DNA of 64,000 bases from the NCBI RefSeq assembly GCF_004151275.2, contig NZ_CP130821.1, positions 682,001-746,000 on the forward strand. Reading direction: 5' to 3'. The translations under genes and the position numbers were made by a program. The notes beneath the pieces are model-generated. The model saw only the letters and a list, made by a program, of their open reading frames with translations. It made no database searches and had not been told where the DNA came from. Origin of the DNA: Flavobacterium dauae. Lineage in GTDB: Bacteria > Bacteroidota > Bacteroidia > Flavobacteriales > Flavobacteriaceae. This document shows, piece after piece, positions 19,545 to 27,741 of the stretch (positions are counted from its first letter, which is position 1; every line of letters begins with the position of its first letter).

Positions 19545-20132
19545 TTAATTTGTGTTTTTATGCATAGCCTTGTAATAAGCAGCCCGGCTTAACGGTTCGT
19601 ATTCTTCGGTTTCACCCAATAGTACTAAATTGTCGTTTGCGGCTTTTCTAAAGCTGTAATTGGCTAAATTTCCGGTACGTGTACAAACAGCGTGTACTTT
19701 GGTAACATATTCGGCAGTAGCCATTAAAGCAGGCATTGGACCAAAAGGTTGTCCTTTAAAATCCATATCAAGTCCGGCAACAATTACACGAATACCTGCA
19801 TTTGCCAAATCATTACAAACAGCAACAATTTCATCGTCGAAAAACTGTGCCTCGTCAATTCCTACCACATCACAGCCGTCTGCTAAAAGTCTGATATTTG
19901 CGGCGGCTGGTACAGGTGTAGATCGTATTTCGTTACCCTGATGCGACACCACATTGTCTTCGTCATAACGGGTGTCAACGGCAGGTTTAAAAATTTCCAC
20001 GCGTTGTTTGGCAAACTGTGCACGGCGCAATCTGCGTATTAATTCTTCGGTTTTGCCCGAAAACATTGAACCGCAAATTACTTCGATCCATCCAAATTGT
20101 TCTTTATGATTTACAGGATTTTCAAGAAACAT
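19545..20132 (-). CDS. tdk: Thymidine kinase
   Basis: A 195-residue type II (TK1-like) thymidine kinase in the dTMP salvage route. The P-loop is [17 protein letters not shown], the Walker B-like motif is [11 protein letters not shown], and the lasso/substrate region ends in [13 protein letters not shown]. The C-terminal zinc site, usually two pairs of cysteines, is reduced: only one Cys remains, in [16 protein letters not shown], so zinc is probably not bound in the usual way. The gene is transcribed away from the acidic hypothetical gene at 20232. Confidence 0.95.
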   Translation of the reverse strand: MFLENPVNHKEQFGWIEVICGSMFSGKTEELIRRLRRAQFAKQRVEIFKPAVDTRYDEDNVVSHQGNEIRSTPVPAAANIRLLADGCDVVGIDEAQFFDDEIVAVCNDLANAGIRVIVAGLDMDFKGQPFGPMPALMATAEYVTKVHAVCTRTGNLANYSFRKAANDNLVLLGETEEYEPLSRAAYYKAMHKNTN

Positions 20133-20185
20133 TTTAGCAATTATAAAATTGTTTAAAACAGTTTTTTCTGTTACTTTGTATTCTA

Positions 20186-20193
20186 CAAATTTA
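20186..20193 (-). promoter_or_regulatory. Candidate promoter -7 element for tdk
   Basis: On the minus strand this reads TAAATTTG, matching the Bacteroidota -7 consensus TAnnTTTG, 54 bp upstream of the tdk start. No clear -33 TTG is seen at the usual spacing. Confidence 0.4.
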
Positions 20194-20231
20194 TCAAAAT
20201 AAATTGGTTAAACTTAAAACCTTTAAATGTT

Positions 20232-21164
20232 ATGAAAAAAATCATTGAATCCGATTTGATAAGCATTGCACACCGGATTTTAAAATTAAAAGATAAATCT
20301 GAAATAGCTTCTTTGTTGAAAGAAACTCAAGAATTACACAATAAACTGATTTTACTTCAGTTTTATGAAGACAATAAATACCGGTTAGATTCATCGATTA
20401 CCGAAGAAAAATTGTTAGAAAAATCAAATTATACAGAAACAAAAGTTGAAGAATCTAAAGAAGACGATGTAGTTACTTTTGAAGAAGAATTAATCACGCC
20501 TATTGAATTAAATGTTACAGAAACAGCGACGATTAACGAAGCAATTGCAGAAGAAAACAATGAAGTTGATTTGGAAGAAAACACAGAAACGTTGATTGAT
20601 GATACAGTAGAAAGCGAAACAGTACCGGAAACAGATACTGTTGAATTTACTCCGTCTATCGAGGAAACCCAAAAAACAGTTGAAGAAATAGACGAGGAAA
20701 TCGAAGAAATTGAAGGGAAAGATCCTTTGGAAGACGCCAAAGAAGCGGTAGAACGTGCCACTATAGAAATTGATCCTGTTTTTTCATTGCCCCATACCGA
20801 ATTGTTCAGTAAAGAAACAAACAAGGAAGAAGACTTTAAAGCACCGCAGCATTTCGTATCTACGCAATCGGTTGAAAAACCTGCCGAAAGTTATCGTCAG
20901 ATTCCTTTAAACAAATCTATAAACGATGCTTTTGCTAACAAAATTTCGATTGGTTTGAACGACCGTATTGCTTTTGAAAAAAATCTGTTCAATGGTAACA
21001 GCGACGATTTAAACCGGGTAATTTCGCAATTAAATACTATTGAAAGTTACGAAGAAGCCAAGGATTTTATTGATGATCTGGTAAAACCCGAATTTAACAA
21101 CTGGAACGGAAAAGAAGATTACGAAAACCGTTTTATGCAGTTGGTTGAAAAACGATTTTTGTAG
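20232..21164 (+). CDS. Conserved hypothetical protein with acidic disordered middle
   Basis: A 310-residue protein with no recognised named domain. A helical N-terminus (about 1-60, SDLISIAHRILKLKDKSEIASLLKE) is followed by about 130 residues dominated by Glu, Thr and Val with few aromatics, probably disordered. A folded, well-mixed C-terminus (about 215-310) contains SINDAFANKISIGLNDRIAFEK, NRVISQLNTIESYEEAKDF and ENRFMQLVEKRFL. There is no signal peptide or membrane segment, so it is cytoplasmic. The two ends look conserved and the middle looks like a variable linker. It is divergent from tdk. Function unknown. Confidence 0.75.
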   Translation: MKKIIESDLISIAHRILKLKDKSEIASLLKETQELHNKLILLQFYEDNKYRLDSSITEEKLLEKSNYTETKVEESKEDDVVTFEEELITPIELNVTETATINEAIAEENNEVDLEENTETLIDDTVESETVPETDTVEFTPSIEETQKTVEEIDEEIEEIEGKDPLEDAKEAVERATIEIDPVFSLPHTELFSKETNKEEDFKAPQHFVSTQSVEKPAESYRQIPLNKSINDAFANKISIGLNDRIAFEKNLFNGNSDDLNRVISQLNTIESYEEAKDFIDDLVKPEFNNWNGKEDYENRFMQLVEKRFL

Positions 21165-21177
21165 TAAGTTTGAAATG

Positions 21178-21618
21178 CCACAGATGCACGGACGTAAGGT
21201 TTAAAGAAAAATATACATGAATAGTTTTCAAAAATACCCAAAACTTAGTTTGTTATTTATAATTAAGATGTTGTTAATTATAGCTTTTGGATTTTCTAAT
21301 TATTATTTTCGAAGTGAAATAGATGATAAGATAGACGATATTATAAAAGTAAAAACTCAAGAAAAAAGTAATAATGAAATAGAGGTTCTTAAAAGTGAAC
21401 TTGAGATCTATCAAATTCAAGAAGATATAGATTCGAATGTTGATTATTTAACATATACTCCTTTAGTGTTAATATTTTTACTTTACATTATTAAAGATAA
21501 AACATATAAAGAAAATAAAAGGCTTGATGAGTTAGAAGAAGAAGAACAAAACTAATTTTGTGAACTCTCTATTTTTTAACTCTAAACACGGATAAATAAT
21601 CTGTGGTAAAAAAATAAA
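21178..21618. repeat. Dispersed repeat arms bracketing a small membrane-protein gene
   Basis: The left arm ccacagatgcac (21178-21189) is identical to 22795-22806, and the right arm atctgtggtaaaaaaataaa (21599-21618) is identical to 22930-22949 in the palindromic element downstream. Here the arms are about 400 bp apart with the small gene 21217-21555 between them. The sequence identity is direct observation; that the gene sits inside a split copy of the element is inference. Confidence 0.5.
21217..21555 (+). CDS. Small membrane protein, hypothetical
   Basis: A 112-residue protein with two hydrophobic segments, at about residues 10-30 (LSLLFIIKMLLIIAFGF) and about 76-93 (YLTYTPLVLIFLLYII). They are separated by a charged, helical, probably coiled-coil stretch (KVKTQEKSNNEIEVLKSELEIYQ), and the C-terminus is very acidic (LDELEEEEQN). 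No family is recognised. It is bracketed by arms of a dispersed repeat and has lower GC than its neighbours, which suggests a mobile or recently acquired gene. Confidence 0.65.
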   Translation: MNSFQKYPKLSLLFIIKMLLIIAFGFSNYYFRSEIDDKIDDIIKVKTQEKSNNEIEVLKSELEIYQIQEDIDSNVDYLTYTPLVLIFLLYIIKDKTYKENKRLDELEEEEQN

Positions 21619-21632
21619 AAAAAACTCAAAAA

Positions 21633-22328
21633 ATGAGTAAATTATACATTGTGCCAACACCCATTGGCAATTTAGAAGACATGACGTTTAGAGCTATTAA
21701 GGTTTTAAAAGAAGTCGATTTAATTTTGGCAGAAGATACCCGTACCAGCAGCAAATTGCTGAAACATTTTGAAATTGGTACGCAAATGCACAGCCACCAC
21801 ATGCACAACGAACACCAAACGGTGGAACATACGGTACAGAAATTAAAAAACGGACAAACAATAGCCTTGATTTCCGATGCCGGAACGCCCGCAATTTCCG
21901 ATCCCGGATTTCTGTTAACGCGTGCTTGCGTAGAAAACGATATTCCTGTGGAATGCTTGCCGGGTGCAACCGCTTTTGTACCGGCGTTGGTAAACAGCGG
22001 CTTGCCTAACGATAAATTTGTGTTCGAAGGTTTTTTGCCTGATAAAAAAGGTCGTCAAACGCGTTTTTTGGCATTGGCAGAAGAAACCCGAACCATGATT
22101 TTGTATGTATCGCCACATAAACTGATAAAAACATTGGCGGAATTTGAAACCTATTTTGGTAAAGAACGCCTGGTTTCGGTGTCGCGCGAGTTGTCAAAAC
22201 TGCACGAAGAAACCGTCCGCGGATCGGTAGAAGAAGTGTTGAAACATTTTGAAACCAAACCACCAAAAGGCGAAATAGTTGTAATTGTAGCAGGTAAACA
22301 AAAAGAAAAAAAGAATAAAAATGAGTAG
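21633..22328 (+). CDS. rsmI: 16S rRNA (cytidine-1402 2'-O)-methyltransferase RsmI
   Basis: A 231-residue SAM-dependent tetrapyrrole-methylase-fold enzyme that 2'-O-methylates C1402 of 16S rRNA. Signatures are LYIVPTPIGNLEDMTFRAI at the N-terminus, AEDTRTSSKLL, ISDAGTPAISDPGF and CLPGATAFVPALVNSGL. The length is normal for flavobacterial RsmI; the Lys-rich tail ends at the stop. It overlaps the OsmC gene by 8 bp, so the two are translated from one message. Confidence 0.96.
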   Translation: MSKLYIVPTPIGNLEDMTFRAIKVLKEVDLILAEDTRTSSKLLKHFEIGTQMHSHHMHNEHQTVEHTVQKLKNGQTIALISDAGTPAISDPGFLLTRACVENDIPVECLPGATAFVPALVNSGLPNDKFVFEGFLPDKKGRQTRFLALAEETRTMILYVSPHKLIKTLAEFETYFGKERLVSVSRELSKLHEETVRGSVEEVLKHFETKPPKGEIVVIVAGKQKEKKNKNE

Positions 22329-22743
22329 TCATAAAATTACCACAACCTGGAAAGGAAATATGCAGTTTGAATCGACCAATCCTGGCGGTTCGTTAACTAT
22401 TGATGCTGCCGAAGAAGTAGGCGGAACAAACAACGGACTGCGTCCAAAGGCGTTGATGTTGTCGGCTTTAGCCGGCTGTTCTGGATTGGATGTTGCTTCA
22501 CTAATTAAAAAAATGCGTTTAGAAGTAACCGACTTTAACATTGAAACCGAAGGCTTTTTAACCGATACCGAACCGCAGGTTTACGACAAAGTTACGGTTA
22601 CCTACCATTTTTACGGAAGTAATTTAAACGAAGAAAAACTAAACCGTGCCGTAGAACTTTCGGTTGAAAAATACTGCGGTGTTATGCACATGTTCCGCAG
22701 TTTTGCTGAGGTTAAGATTGATACGGTTTTTCATAAGGTTTAA
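22321..22743 (+). CDS. OsmC/Ohr family protein
   Basis: A 140-residue OsmC-family protein. The hallmark helix ALAGCSGLDVASLIKKMR carries the first redox-type Cys (about residue 57), and a second Cys occurs in VEKYCGVMHMF at about residue 118. This Cys-pair spacing is the one used by peroxide-reducing family members. A role in organic hydroperoxide detoxification is known for the family; the specific substrate here is not evident. It starts inside the rsmI 3' end. Confidence 0.88.
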   Translation: MSSHKITTTWKGNMQFESTNPGGSLTIDAAEEVGGTNNGLRPKALMLSALAGCSGLDVASLIKKMRLEVTDFNIETEGFLTDTEPQVYDKVTVTYHFYGSNLNEEKLNRAVELSVEKYCGVMHMFRSFAEVKIDTVFHKV

Positions 22744-22776
22744 ATAAACAGAGGTGAAAATATTGATATAAATCCG

Positions 22777-22992
22777 TAGTGCATTATAAAATTTCCACAG
22801 ATGCACAGATTTTTACGCATTACTCCTAGTAAATTACAAAAGTTATGCAACTTTTTGAATGCAACGCATTCAAAAATCTGTGAAAATTTAATTATTAGTA
22901 ACTTTAAATCTATAAAATTATATCTGTGCATCTGTGGTAAAAAAATAAATAACTGAATATCATTGTTTTACTTTTTGTTAGATAATGCACTA
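22777..22992. repeat. MITE-like element with three nested inverted repeats
   Basis: A 216-bp non-coding element between the OsmC gene and higA. The outer arms tagtgcattat (22777-22787) and ataatgcacta (22982-22992) are perfect 11-bp inverted repeats. The middle arms ccacagatgcacagat (22795-22810) and atctgtgcatctgtgg (22922-22937) are perfect over 16 bp. An inner hairpin tttttgaatgc/gcattcaaaaa (22852-22862, 22866-22876) is perfect with a 3-base loop. Parts recur around 21178-21618. It contains no gene and looks like a miniature mobile or structured repeat element. Confidence 0.7.
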
Positions 22993-23001
22993 TAGGCTAA
23001 A

Positions 23002-23358
23002 TTAATAAGCTTGTATCAAAACATCAGAAGGAATGTGCCATTTTTCGGTTAATTTGCGAATCATTTCCAAAGACAGCTTCCGCTTTTTATTTAAAATTTC
23101 ACTTGCTCTGCTTTTTAATCCAATAACTTCTGCCAAATCATTTTGAGAATAGTTCAGTTGTTCCATTCTAAATTTTATGGCTTCAATAGGGTCGGGCAAT
23201 TCAATAGCAAAATGTTTGTTTTCATATTCTTCTAATAAAATTCCTAAAATTTCCAATTCGTCGCCTTCATTTGTTCCTGGAAGAGCATCAAAAATTACTT
23301 CAAGTCGTTCTAATGCTTCAAAATAATCTTGTTCAGTTTTTATTGGTTTTAATTTCAT
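23002..23358 (-). CDS. higA: HigA-type antitoxin
   Basis: A 118-residue antitoxin with a C-terminal Xre helix-turn-helix (YSQNDLAEVIGLKSRASEILNKKRKLSLEMIRKL, about residues 74-107) and a helical N-terminus of the HigA type (PDPIEAIKFRMEQL). It neutralises HigB and should repress the shared promoter; a palindrome at 23687-23701 is the likely operator. The gene follows higB by 5 bp, the toxin-first order typical of HigBA systems. Confidence 0.9.
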   Translation of the reverse strand: MKLKPIKTEQDYFEALERLEVIFDALPGTNEGDELEILGILLEEYENKHFAIELPDPIEAIKFRMEQLNYSQNDLAEVIGLKSRASEILNKKRKLSLEMIRKLTEKWHIPSDVLIQAY

Positions 23359-23363
23359 AGTCG

Positions 23364-23657
23364 TTAAATTTTATTTGCATCAATTTTATCGTATTCGGCA
23401 TGAGTTCCAATAAAACGAATCCACATCATTTGAAAATTGAAGTTAATTTTTACAATTAATCGATAGTTATTTCCTTTGATATTGAAACAAATTCTATTAT
23501 CAGCCAAAATACTTGCGTTAGGATAATCACTTTTCAGCTCATTCAAATTTTTCCAACTTCCTTTGTCGGTTTCCTGATACCAAGATCTTAACTGTTGCTC
23601 ACAATCTGAATGCTTTTCCCAAAAGTCACGTAATATTTTCTTGGCTATAACTCTCAA
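23364..23657 (-). CDS. higB: HigB-type toxin (mRNA interferase), TTG start
   Basis: A 97-residue RelE-superfamily toxin that should cleave mRNA at the ribosome. Family signatures are RVIAKKILRDFWEKHSDCEQ, SWYQETDKGSW, NRICFNIKGNNYRLIVKINF and the C-terminal WIRFIGTHAEYDKIDA. I place the start at the TTG at 23655-23657, where homologues begin (M/L-RVIAKK). An ATG at 23757-23759 would give a 131-residue reading, but the promoter and operator palindrome at 23672-23701 lie within that extension, which argues against it. The mRNA leader would then be under about 10 bases. Confidence 0.88.
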   Translation of the reverse strand: MRVIAKKILRDFWEKHSDCEQQLRSWYQETDKGSWKNLNELKSDYPNASILADNRICFNIKGNNYRLIVKINFNFQMMWIRFIGTHAEYDKIDANKI

Positions 23658-23671
23658 TTTTTTTCTTTTTA

Positions 23672-23701
23672 CAAAGATAATAAAAATTCCCAAAACGGGA
23701 A
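23672..23701 (-). promoter_or_regulatory. higBA promoter and candidate HigA operator
   Basis: On the minus strand TATCTTTG (23672-23679) is a perfect TAnnTTTG -7 element, 15 bp before the TTG start of higB. Just upstream, the inverted repeat TTCCC-N5-GGGAA (23687-23701) occupies the place where a repressor would block RNA polymerase. Autoregulation by HigA is known for the family; this particular site is inferred. Confidence 0.6.
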
Positions 23702-23833
23702 ATATTTTATTTAATTCTAAATAATTTGATATTAAGTTTTTAAAACGACAAAATCTCATCTTGCGAAAACCATAATATTAAAATAATTTTGTACATTAAT
23801 TGCACTTTTTTGCGGTACTTTTATATTTAATCT

Positions 23834-25534
23834 ATGCGTTGGTCGTTAAAACAAAATCCCGATTCCTCAATAATTCAGCATTTAAAAAACACTTTAAATG
23901 TAAGTCCGCTTATTGCTACATTGCTGGCGCAGCGCGGTATTACCACATTTAATCAGGCCAAAAAATTTTTTAGACCAGAATTAGAAGATCTGTACAATCC
24001 GTATTTAATGAAAGATATGGATAAAGCCGTTGCACGTATTGAGCAAGCCATTGCAACCAACGAACGTATTTTGGTTTTTGGCGATTACGATGTTGATGGT
24101 ACCACGGCGGTTGCTTTGATGTCGTCATATCTGAAAAGTTTTTATCCCGATGTGGATACGTATATTCCCGACCGATATGCCGAAGGTTACGGAATATCAA
24201 TCCAAGGTATCGATTACGCCGAAGATAACGGAATTACGCTGATTATTGCATTAGATTGCGGTATAAAATCAATCGATAAAATAACATATGCCAACCAAAA
24301 AGGAATTGATTTTGTAATCTGCGACCACCATTTACCCGGCGATGAGGTTCCAAATGCCATTGCGGTTTTAGATCCTAAACAAAAAGACTGCAACTATCCG
24401 TTTAAAGAATTGTGTGGTTGCGGCGTGGGTTTTAAGCTTATACAGGCGTTGGCGGCAAATCGCGGAGAAACCATCGAAGATTTAATTCCGTATTTAGATT
24501 TGGTTGCAACAGCTATTGCAGCCGATATTGTGCCTATTGTCGATGAAAACCGCATTTTGGCATATTATGGTTTGCAGCTTATCAACAGCAATCCGCGACC
24601 TGGAATTTTAGCAATGAAAAAGCAGTTTGCCATTAAAGAATTCACGATTACCGATGTGGTTTTTAAAATCGCTCCGAGAATAAATGCAGCCGGACGTATT
24701 AAACACGGAAATTATGCCGTTAGATTACTGACGGAATTTAATTTGGATGAAGCTGTTGAATGTGCAAAAGAAATTGACGAGTTTAATATGAACCGACGAA
24801 TTTTAGATCAGCAGATTACCGAAGAAGCATTAAATCAGATCATTCAAAATAACGAAGAAACCTCTTTTACATCGGTTGTTTATCACGAAAGCTGGCACAA
24901 AGGCGTCATTGGTATTGTGGCTTCCCGGTTGATTGAAACCTACTATCGTCCAACCTTAGTTTTTACAAAAAGTGGCGATTATCTGGCAGCTTCGGCACGA
25001 TCTGTTAAAGGTTTCGATGTATATCAGGCATTAGAAAAATGTTCAGAACACATTATTCAGTTTGGCGGGCATATGTATGCGGCAGGTTTAACGATTAAGG
25101 ACTCCGAATACGAAAATTTTAAAGCGAAGTTTGAAGAAGTGGTAAAAGAAACCATTTGTGAAGAACAGCAAACCGAAGAAATTGAAATTGATGCCGTAGT
25201 GAATTTTGATGATTTCGATGAAAAAACACTCCGCATTTTAAAACAGTTTGAACCTCACGGCCCCAAAAATATGACACCTGTTTTTTTTACATCGAATGTT
25301 TTTGATACCGGCAATGCACAAGCCATCGGCAAAAATAACGAGCATTTGCGTATGTTCGTCAAGCAGAATAATTCAAAACCTTTCCCTGCAATTGCCTTTA
25401 AAAAAGGAGATTTAATTAATTCAACAAAAAATCTTAAGCTAATGAATATGGTGTATTCGTTGTCAGAAAATCAGTGGAAAGATAACGTAACCATACAACT
25501 TCAGGTAAAAGATTTTAAAATTAATAATGATTAG
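23834..25534 (+). CDS. recJ: Single-stranded-DNA-specific exonuclease RecJ
   Basis: A 566-residue DHH-superfamily 5'-3' ssDNA exonuclease of recombination and mismatch repair. The metal-binding motifs are GDYDVDGTTA, VICDHHLPGDEVPNA and later APRINAAGRIKHG. The DHHA1 domain is marked by GVIGIVASRLIE and FGGHMYAAGL, and an OB-like domain closes the protein. The length is normal. It starts 176 bp from the divergent higB start and ends just before a GC-rich hairpin. Confidence 0.97.
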   Translation: MRWSLKQNPDSSIIQHLKNTLNVSPLIATLLAQRGITTFNQAKKFFRPELEDLYNPYLMKDMDKAVARIEQAIATNERILVFGDYDVDGTTAVALMSSYLKSFYPDVDTYIPDRYAEGYGISIQGIDYAEDNGITLIIALDCGIKSIDKITYANQKGIDFVICDHHLPGDEVPNAIAVLDPKQKDCNYPFKELCGCGVGFKLIQALAANRGETIEDLIPYLDLVATAIAADIVPIVDENRILAYYGLQLINSNPRPGILAMKKQFAIKEFTITDVVFKIAPRINAAGRIKHGNYAVRLLTEFNLDEAVECAKEIDEFNMNRRILDQQITEEALNQIIQNNEETSFTSVVYHESWHKGVIGIVASRLIETYYRPTLVFTKSGDYLAASARSVKGFDVYQALEKCSEHIIQFGGHMYAAGLTIKDSEYENFKAKFEEVVKETICEEQQTEEIEIDAVVNFDDFDEKTLRILKQFEPHGPKNMTPVFFTSNVFDTGNAQAIGKNNEHLRMFVKQNNSKPFPAIAFKKGDLINSTKNLKLMNMVYSLSENQWKDNVTIQLQVKDFKINND

Positions 25535-25548
25535 CTTACATACAAACT

Positions 25549-25568
25549 ACGCCCCCGTTTGGGGGCGT
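25549..25568 (+). terminator. GC-rich hairpin after recJ
   Basis: A perfect hairpin with arms acgccccc (25549-25556) and gggggcgt (25561-25568), loop gttt. The GC content is striking against the AT-rich background. No T tract follows on the plus strand, so termination may need help or may be weak. Confidence 0.6.
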
Positions 25569-25696
25569 ATAATGATTAAAATATTTTGTTATAAACATTA
25601 GCATTCTATTGATTTTACAAAAAACGTATCTGGAACTTAGGTTGGTATAAAATGTATTAACTTGTTGTGTATCAGTATTTTTTGTGAATTTTTGTG

Positions 25697-26749
25697 CTAT
25701 TCAACCTGTTTGTCTATTTCTTGCTGAATGATGTTCCAATCGTAATAGTGGAAAATCATACCGTTGCTCATTGCTACTAACATTCCGTTGGTAAACGATC
25801 CGCCGAAGTTGAAATTCACCGCATCAGCTCCATCGCATTCAATGGTAGAAAACGGAATTTTAGCAATCATTTTATGATCGTTTGCATTGCCATTTTCACC
25901 TTCGCGTTTGTAAACAACAAAATTATTCGCCTGCTGATCTGATATTAAAATATAACCTTCTTTATTATTGGTTTTATAAAGAGCGATGCCTTCGTGATCG
26001 CGTTTAAAATCTTTTTGCCCGAAAAATGCTAATTCTTCATTTCCTTTTGCAGGATCGGCATAATATTTTCTTATTCCTTGGGTTTCATCGGCATAATAAA
26101 CGTATCCCAACTCATTGTCAACCATAATGGCTTCAATTTCTTTTTTGCCTGAATAGTTTCCGAATTTACGTACCAAATTAGCGGTAACTGTTCCTTTGTT
26201 ATCGGTTAATTCGTACTGATACAAATATTCGCCCGAAACTCCTTCTTTTCTGCCGACAATTGCATAAATTTTTCCGTTTGAAGGATTGGTGTACAATGCA
26301 ATTCCCATTGGATCTTTTTGTTCAGAATCGGCAAAAACGGCAATCCCACCATTATCAATTGGTTTTAAATCGGGTAACGAAAATATACGGATCTGATCTT
26401 TTTTACGTTCGGTAACTACGGCAATATCGGTAGATTTTCCGTTTAATAGCAATCCGTAGGCAATGTCCACATTGTTTGGGCGATCCATAGGATACACTTT
26501 ATTTACAATTTTTCCTTGCAAATCATAAGCATACAAACCACCGGTTTCTTTTTCTTTATCTGTTCCGATGATTAATGATTGTGATGGATTTGCTTTGTTG
26601 ATCCAAATAGCAGGATCATCAGTATCATGCGGAGTCGCTTCTGTTACAACCGTTGGCTTTAGTGCATTTTTTGCTACCGGAGCCAGTTTTGAAGAATTAC
26701 AAGAGGTTACTAAAGCGGTAACCGCTAAAAGATATAGTACTTTTTTCAT
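25697..26749 (-). CDS. Beta-propeller phytase lipoprotein (3-phytase)
   Basis: A 350-residue beta-propeller phytase that removes phosphate from phytate in a Ca2+-dependent manner. A lipoprotein signal ends ALVTSC at residue 17. The domain opens with TPHDTDDPAIWIN, a phytase hallmark, and has YDLQGKIV, MDRPNNVDIAYG, EIEAIMVDNELGYVYYADE and DHEGIALY. Surface attachment fits extracellular phytate. The start overlaps the phosphatase stop by 4 bp (ATGA), and a TonB receptor gene leads the operon, so release and import of inositol phosphates are probably coupled. Confidence 0.93.
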   Translation of the reverse strand: MKKVLYLLAVTALVTSCNSSKLAPVAKNALKPTVVTEATPHDTDDPAIWINKANPSQSLIIGTDKEKETGGLYAYDLQGKIVNKVYPMDRPNNVDIAYGLLLNGKSTDIAVVTERKKDQIRIFSLPDLKPIDNGGIAVFADSEQKDPMGIALYTNPSNGKIYAIVGRKEGVSGEYLYQYELTDNKGTVTANLVRKFGNYSGKKEIEAIMVDNELGYVYYADETQGIRKYYADPAKGNEELAFFGQKDFKRDHEGIALYKTNNKEGYILISDQQANNFVVYKREGENGNANDHKMIAKIPFSTIECDGADAVNFNFGGSFTNGMLVAMSNGMIFHYYDWNIIQQEIDKQVE

Positions 26750-27741
26750 TTTTTAATTTCGGTTTGATAAATTACTTTGAAGTCTTTTTCGTTTGATTGA
26801 ATTACGTAAGCTTTCAAAATGTTGTTGGTTAGGGTGAATGCCATAAAACCTGGAACGGCTTCGGCAAAAATCGATCCTTCTATTTTTCCGGTTTCGCGCA
26901 ATTCACTGCCCGCACCCGATAAAAACTGCATTACTTTTTTGTTACTTTTTTTAATGATCTGCAAATCGTGCTCGTGTCCGCAAATGTAAGCGTCAACCTG
27001 ATACTTTTCTAAAATTGGTTCAAAAATCAACTCGGTATCTTTGGTTTCCTGTTCGTTTTTGCGTTTTCCACCACTGTAAAGCGGATGATGCCCTACAACG
27101 ATTTTCCACACAATTTTAGGATCGTTATTAGCCAATTTGGTTTCAATCCATTGTAATTGTTCGTTGGTATCCTGATCGTTTATTCCTAAATATTTCTCGG
27201 GATTTGTCTTGTATTTTTTAACAAACGGATTGGTATCAATAACCAACAATTGTAAAAATTTTCCTTTATCAATTTCTATAAATCGTTCAAAATAACGATC
27301 GGGCATTTCCCATCTTCTTGAAATCTTACTGTAATCAATCTGTGCTTGCACACTTCCTTCGTAATCATGATTTCCCAGGGCAACAAACCAAGGTTCGTGC
27401 AGTAAATGGTGCGTATAAATGTTTTCGAACGATGAAAACCACTGATAATCTTGTGTGCTTTGAACTCCCGTAGGATAAAAATTATCGCCAACAGAAATGG
27501 TAAAATTCAGATCTAAAATTTCGGCAATTGTCCCCATATCGCGGGCAACTTCTTTCTGCGTGAAAGCACCGTGACGACCAAAATCGCCGATAGCCAAAAA
27601 CGAAATTCCGTTTTTTGCAGCCTGAATATCTGCATGTTGATGAACCGTTTTGTTAAGCGTATGATCAGGACGCTCCTGACCATACGAATAAAAACTAATG
27701 ACTAATAACAATAATATGTAGAATGGATGTCTATTCTTCAT
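26746..27741 (-). CDS. Purple-acid-phosphatase-like metallophosphoesterase
   Basis: A 331-residue secreted calcineurin-like phosphatase with a signal peptide ending in SFYSYGQE. All five metal motifs are present: IGDFGRHG, SVGDNFYPTG, ALGNHDYEG, VVGHHPLYSG and ICGHEHDLQ. The GDFG...GDN...GNHD spacing resembles tartrate-resistant (purple) acid phosphatases. It overlaps the TonB receptor stop by 1 bp (TAATG) and the phytase start by 4 bp, showing tight coupling. A role on phytate-derived or other phosphomonoesters in the periplasm or outside the cell is inferred. Confidence 0.92.
   Translation of the reverse strand: MKNRHPFYILLLLVISFYSYGQERPDHTLNKTVHQHADIQAAKNGISFLAIGDFGRHGAFTQKEVARDMGTIAEILDLNFTISVGDNFYPTGVQSTQDYQWFSSFENIYTHHLLHEPWFVALGNHDYEGSVQAQIDYSKISRRWEMPDRYFERFIEIDKGKFLQLLVIDTNPFVKKYKTNPEKYLGINDQDTNEQLQWIETKLANNDPKIVWKIVVGHHPLYSGGKRKNEQETKDTELIFEPILEKYQVDAYICGHEHDLQIIKKSNKKVMQFLSGAGSELRETGKIEGSIFAEAVPGFMAFTLTNNILKAYVIQSNEKDFKVIYQTEIKK

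Noticed and set aside
20429..20824. Antisense serine-rich frame opposite the acidic hypothetical gene
   Set aside because: It mirrors the Glu/Thr-rich coding sequence and has no start signals or similarity of its own.
23657..23759. N-terminal extension of HigB to 131 residues from an ATG at 23757-23759
   Set aside because: The extension has no family similarity and contains the likely promoter and operator; homologues start at the RVIAKK position, where a TTG is present.
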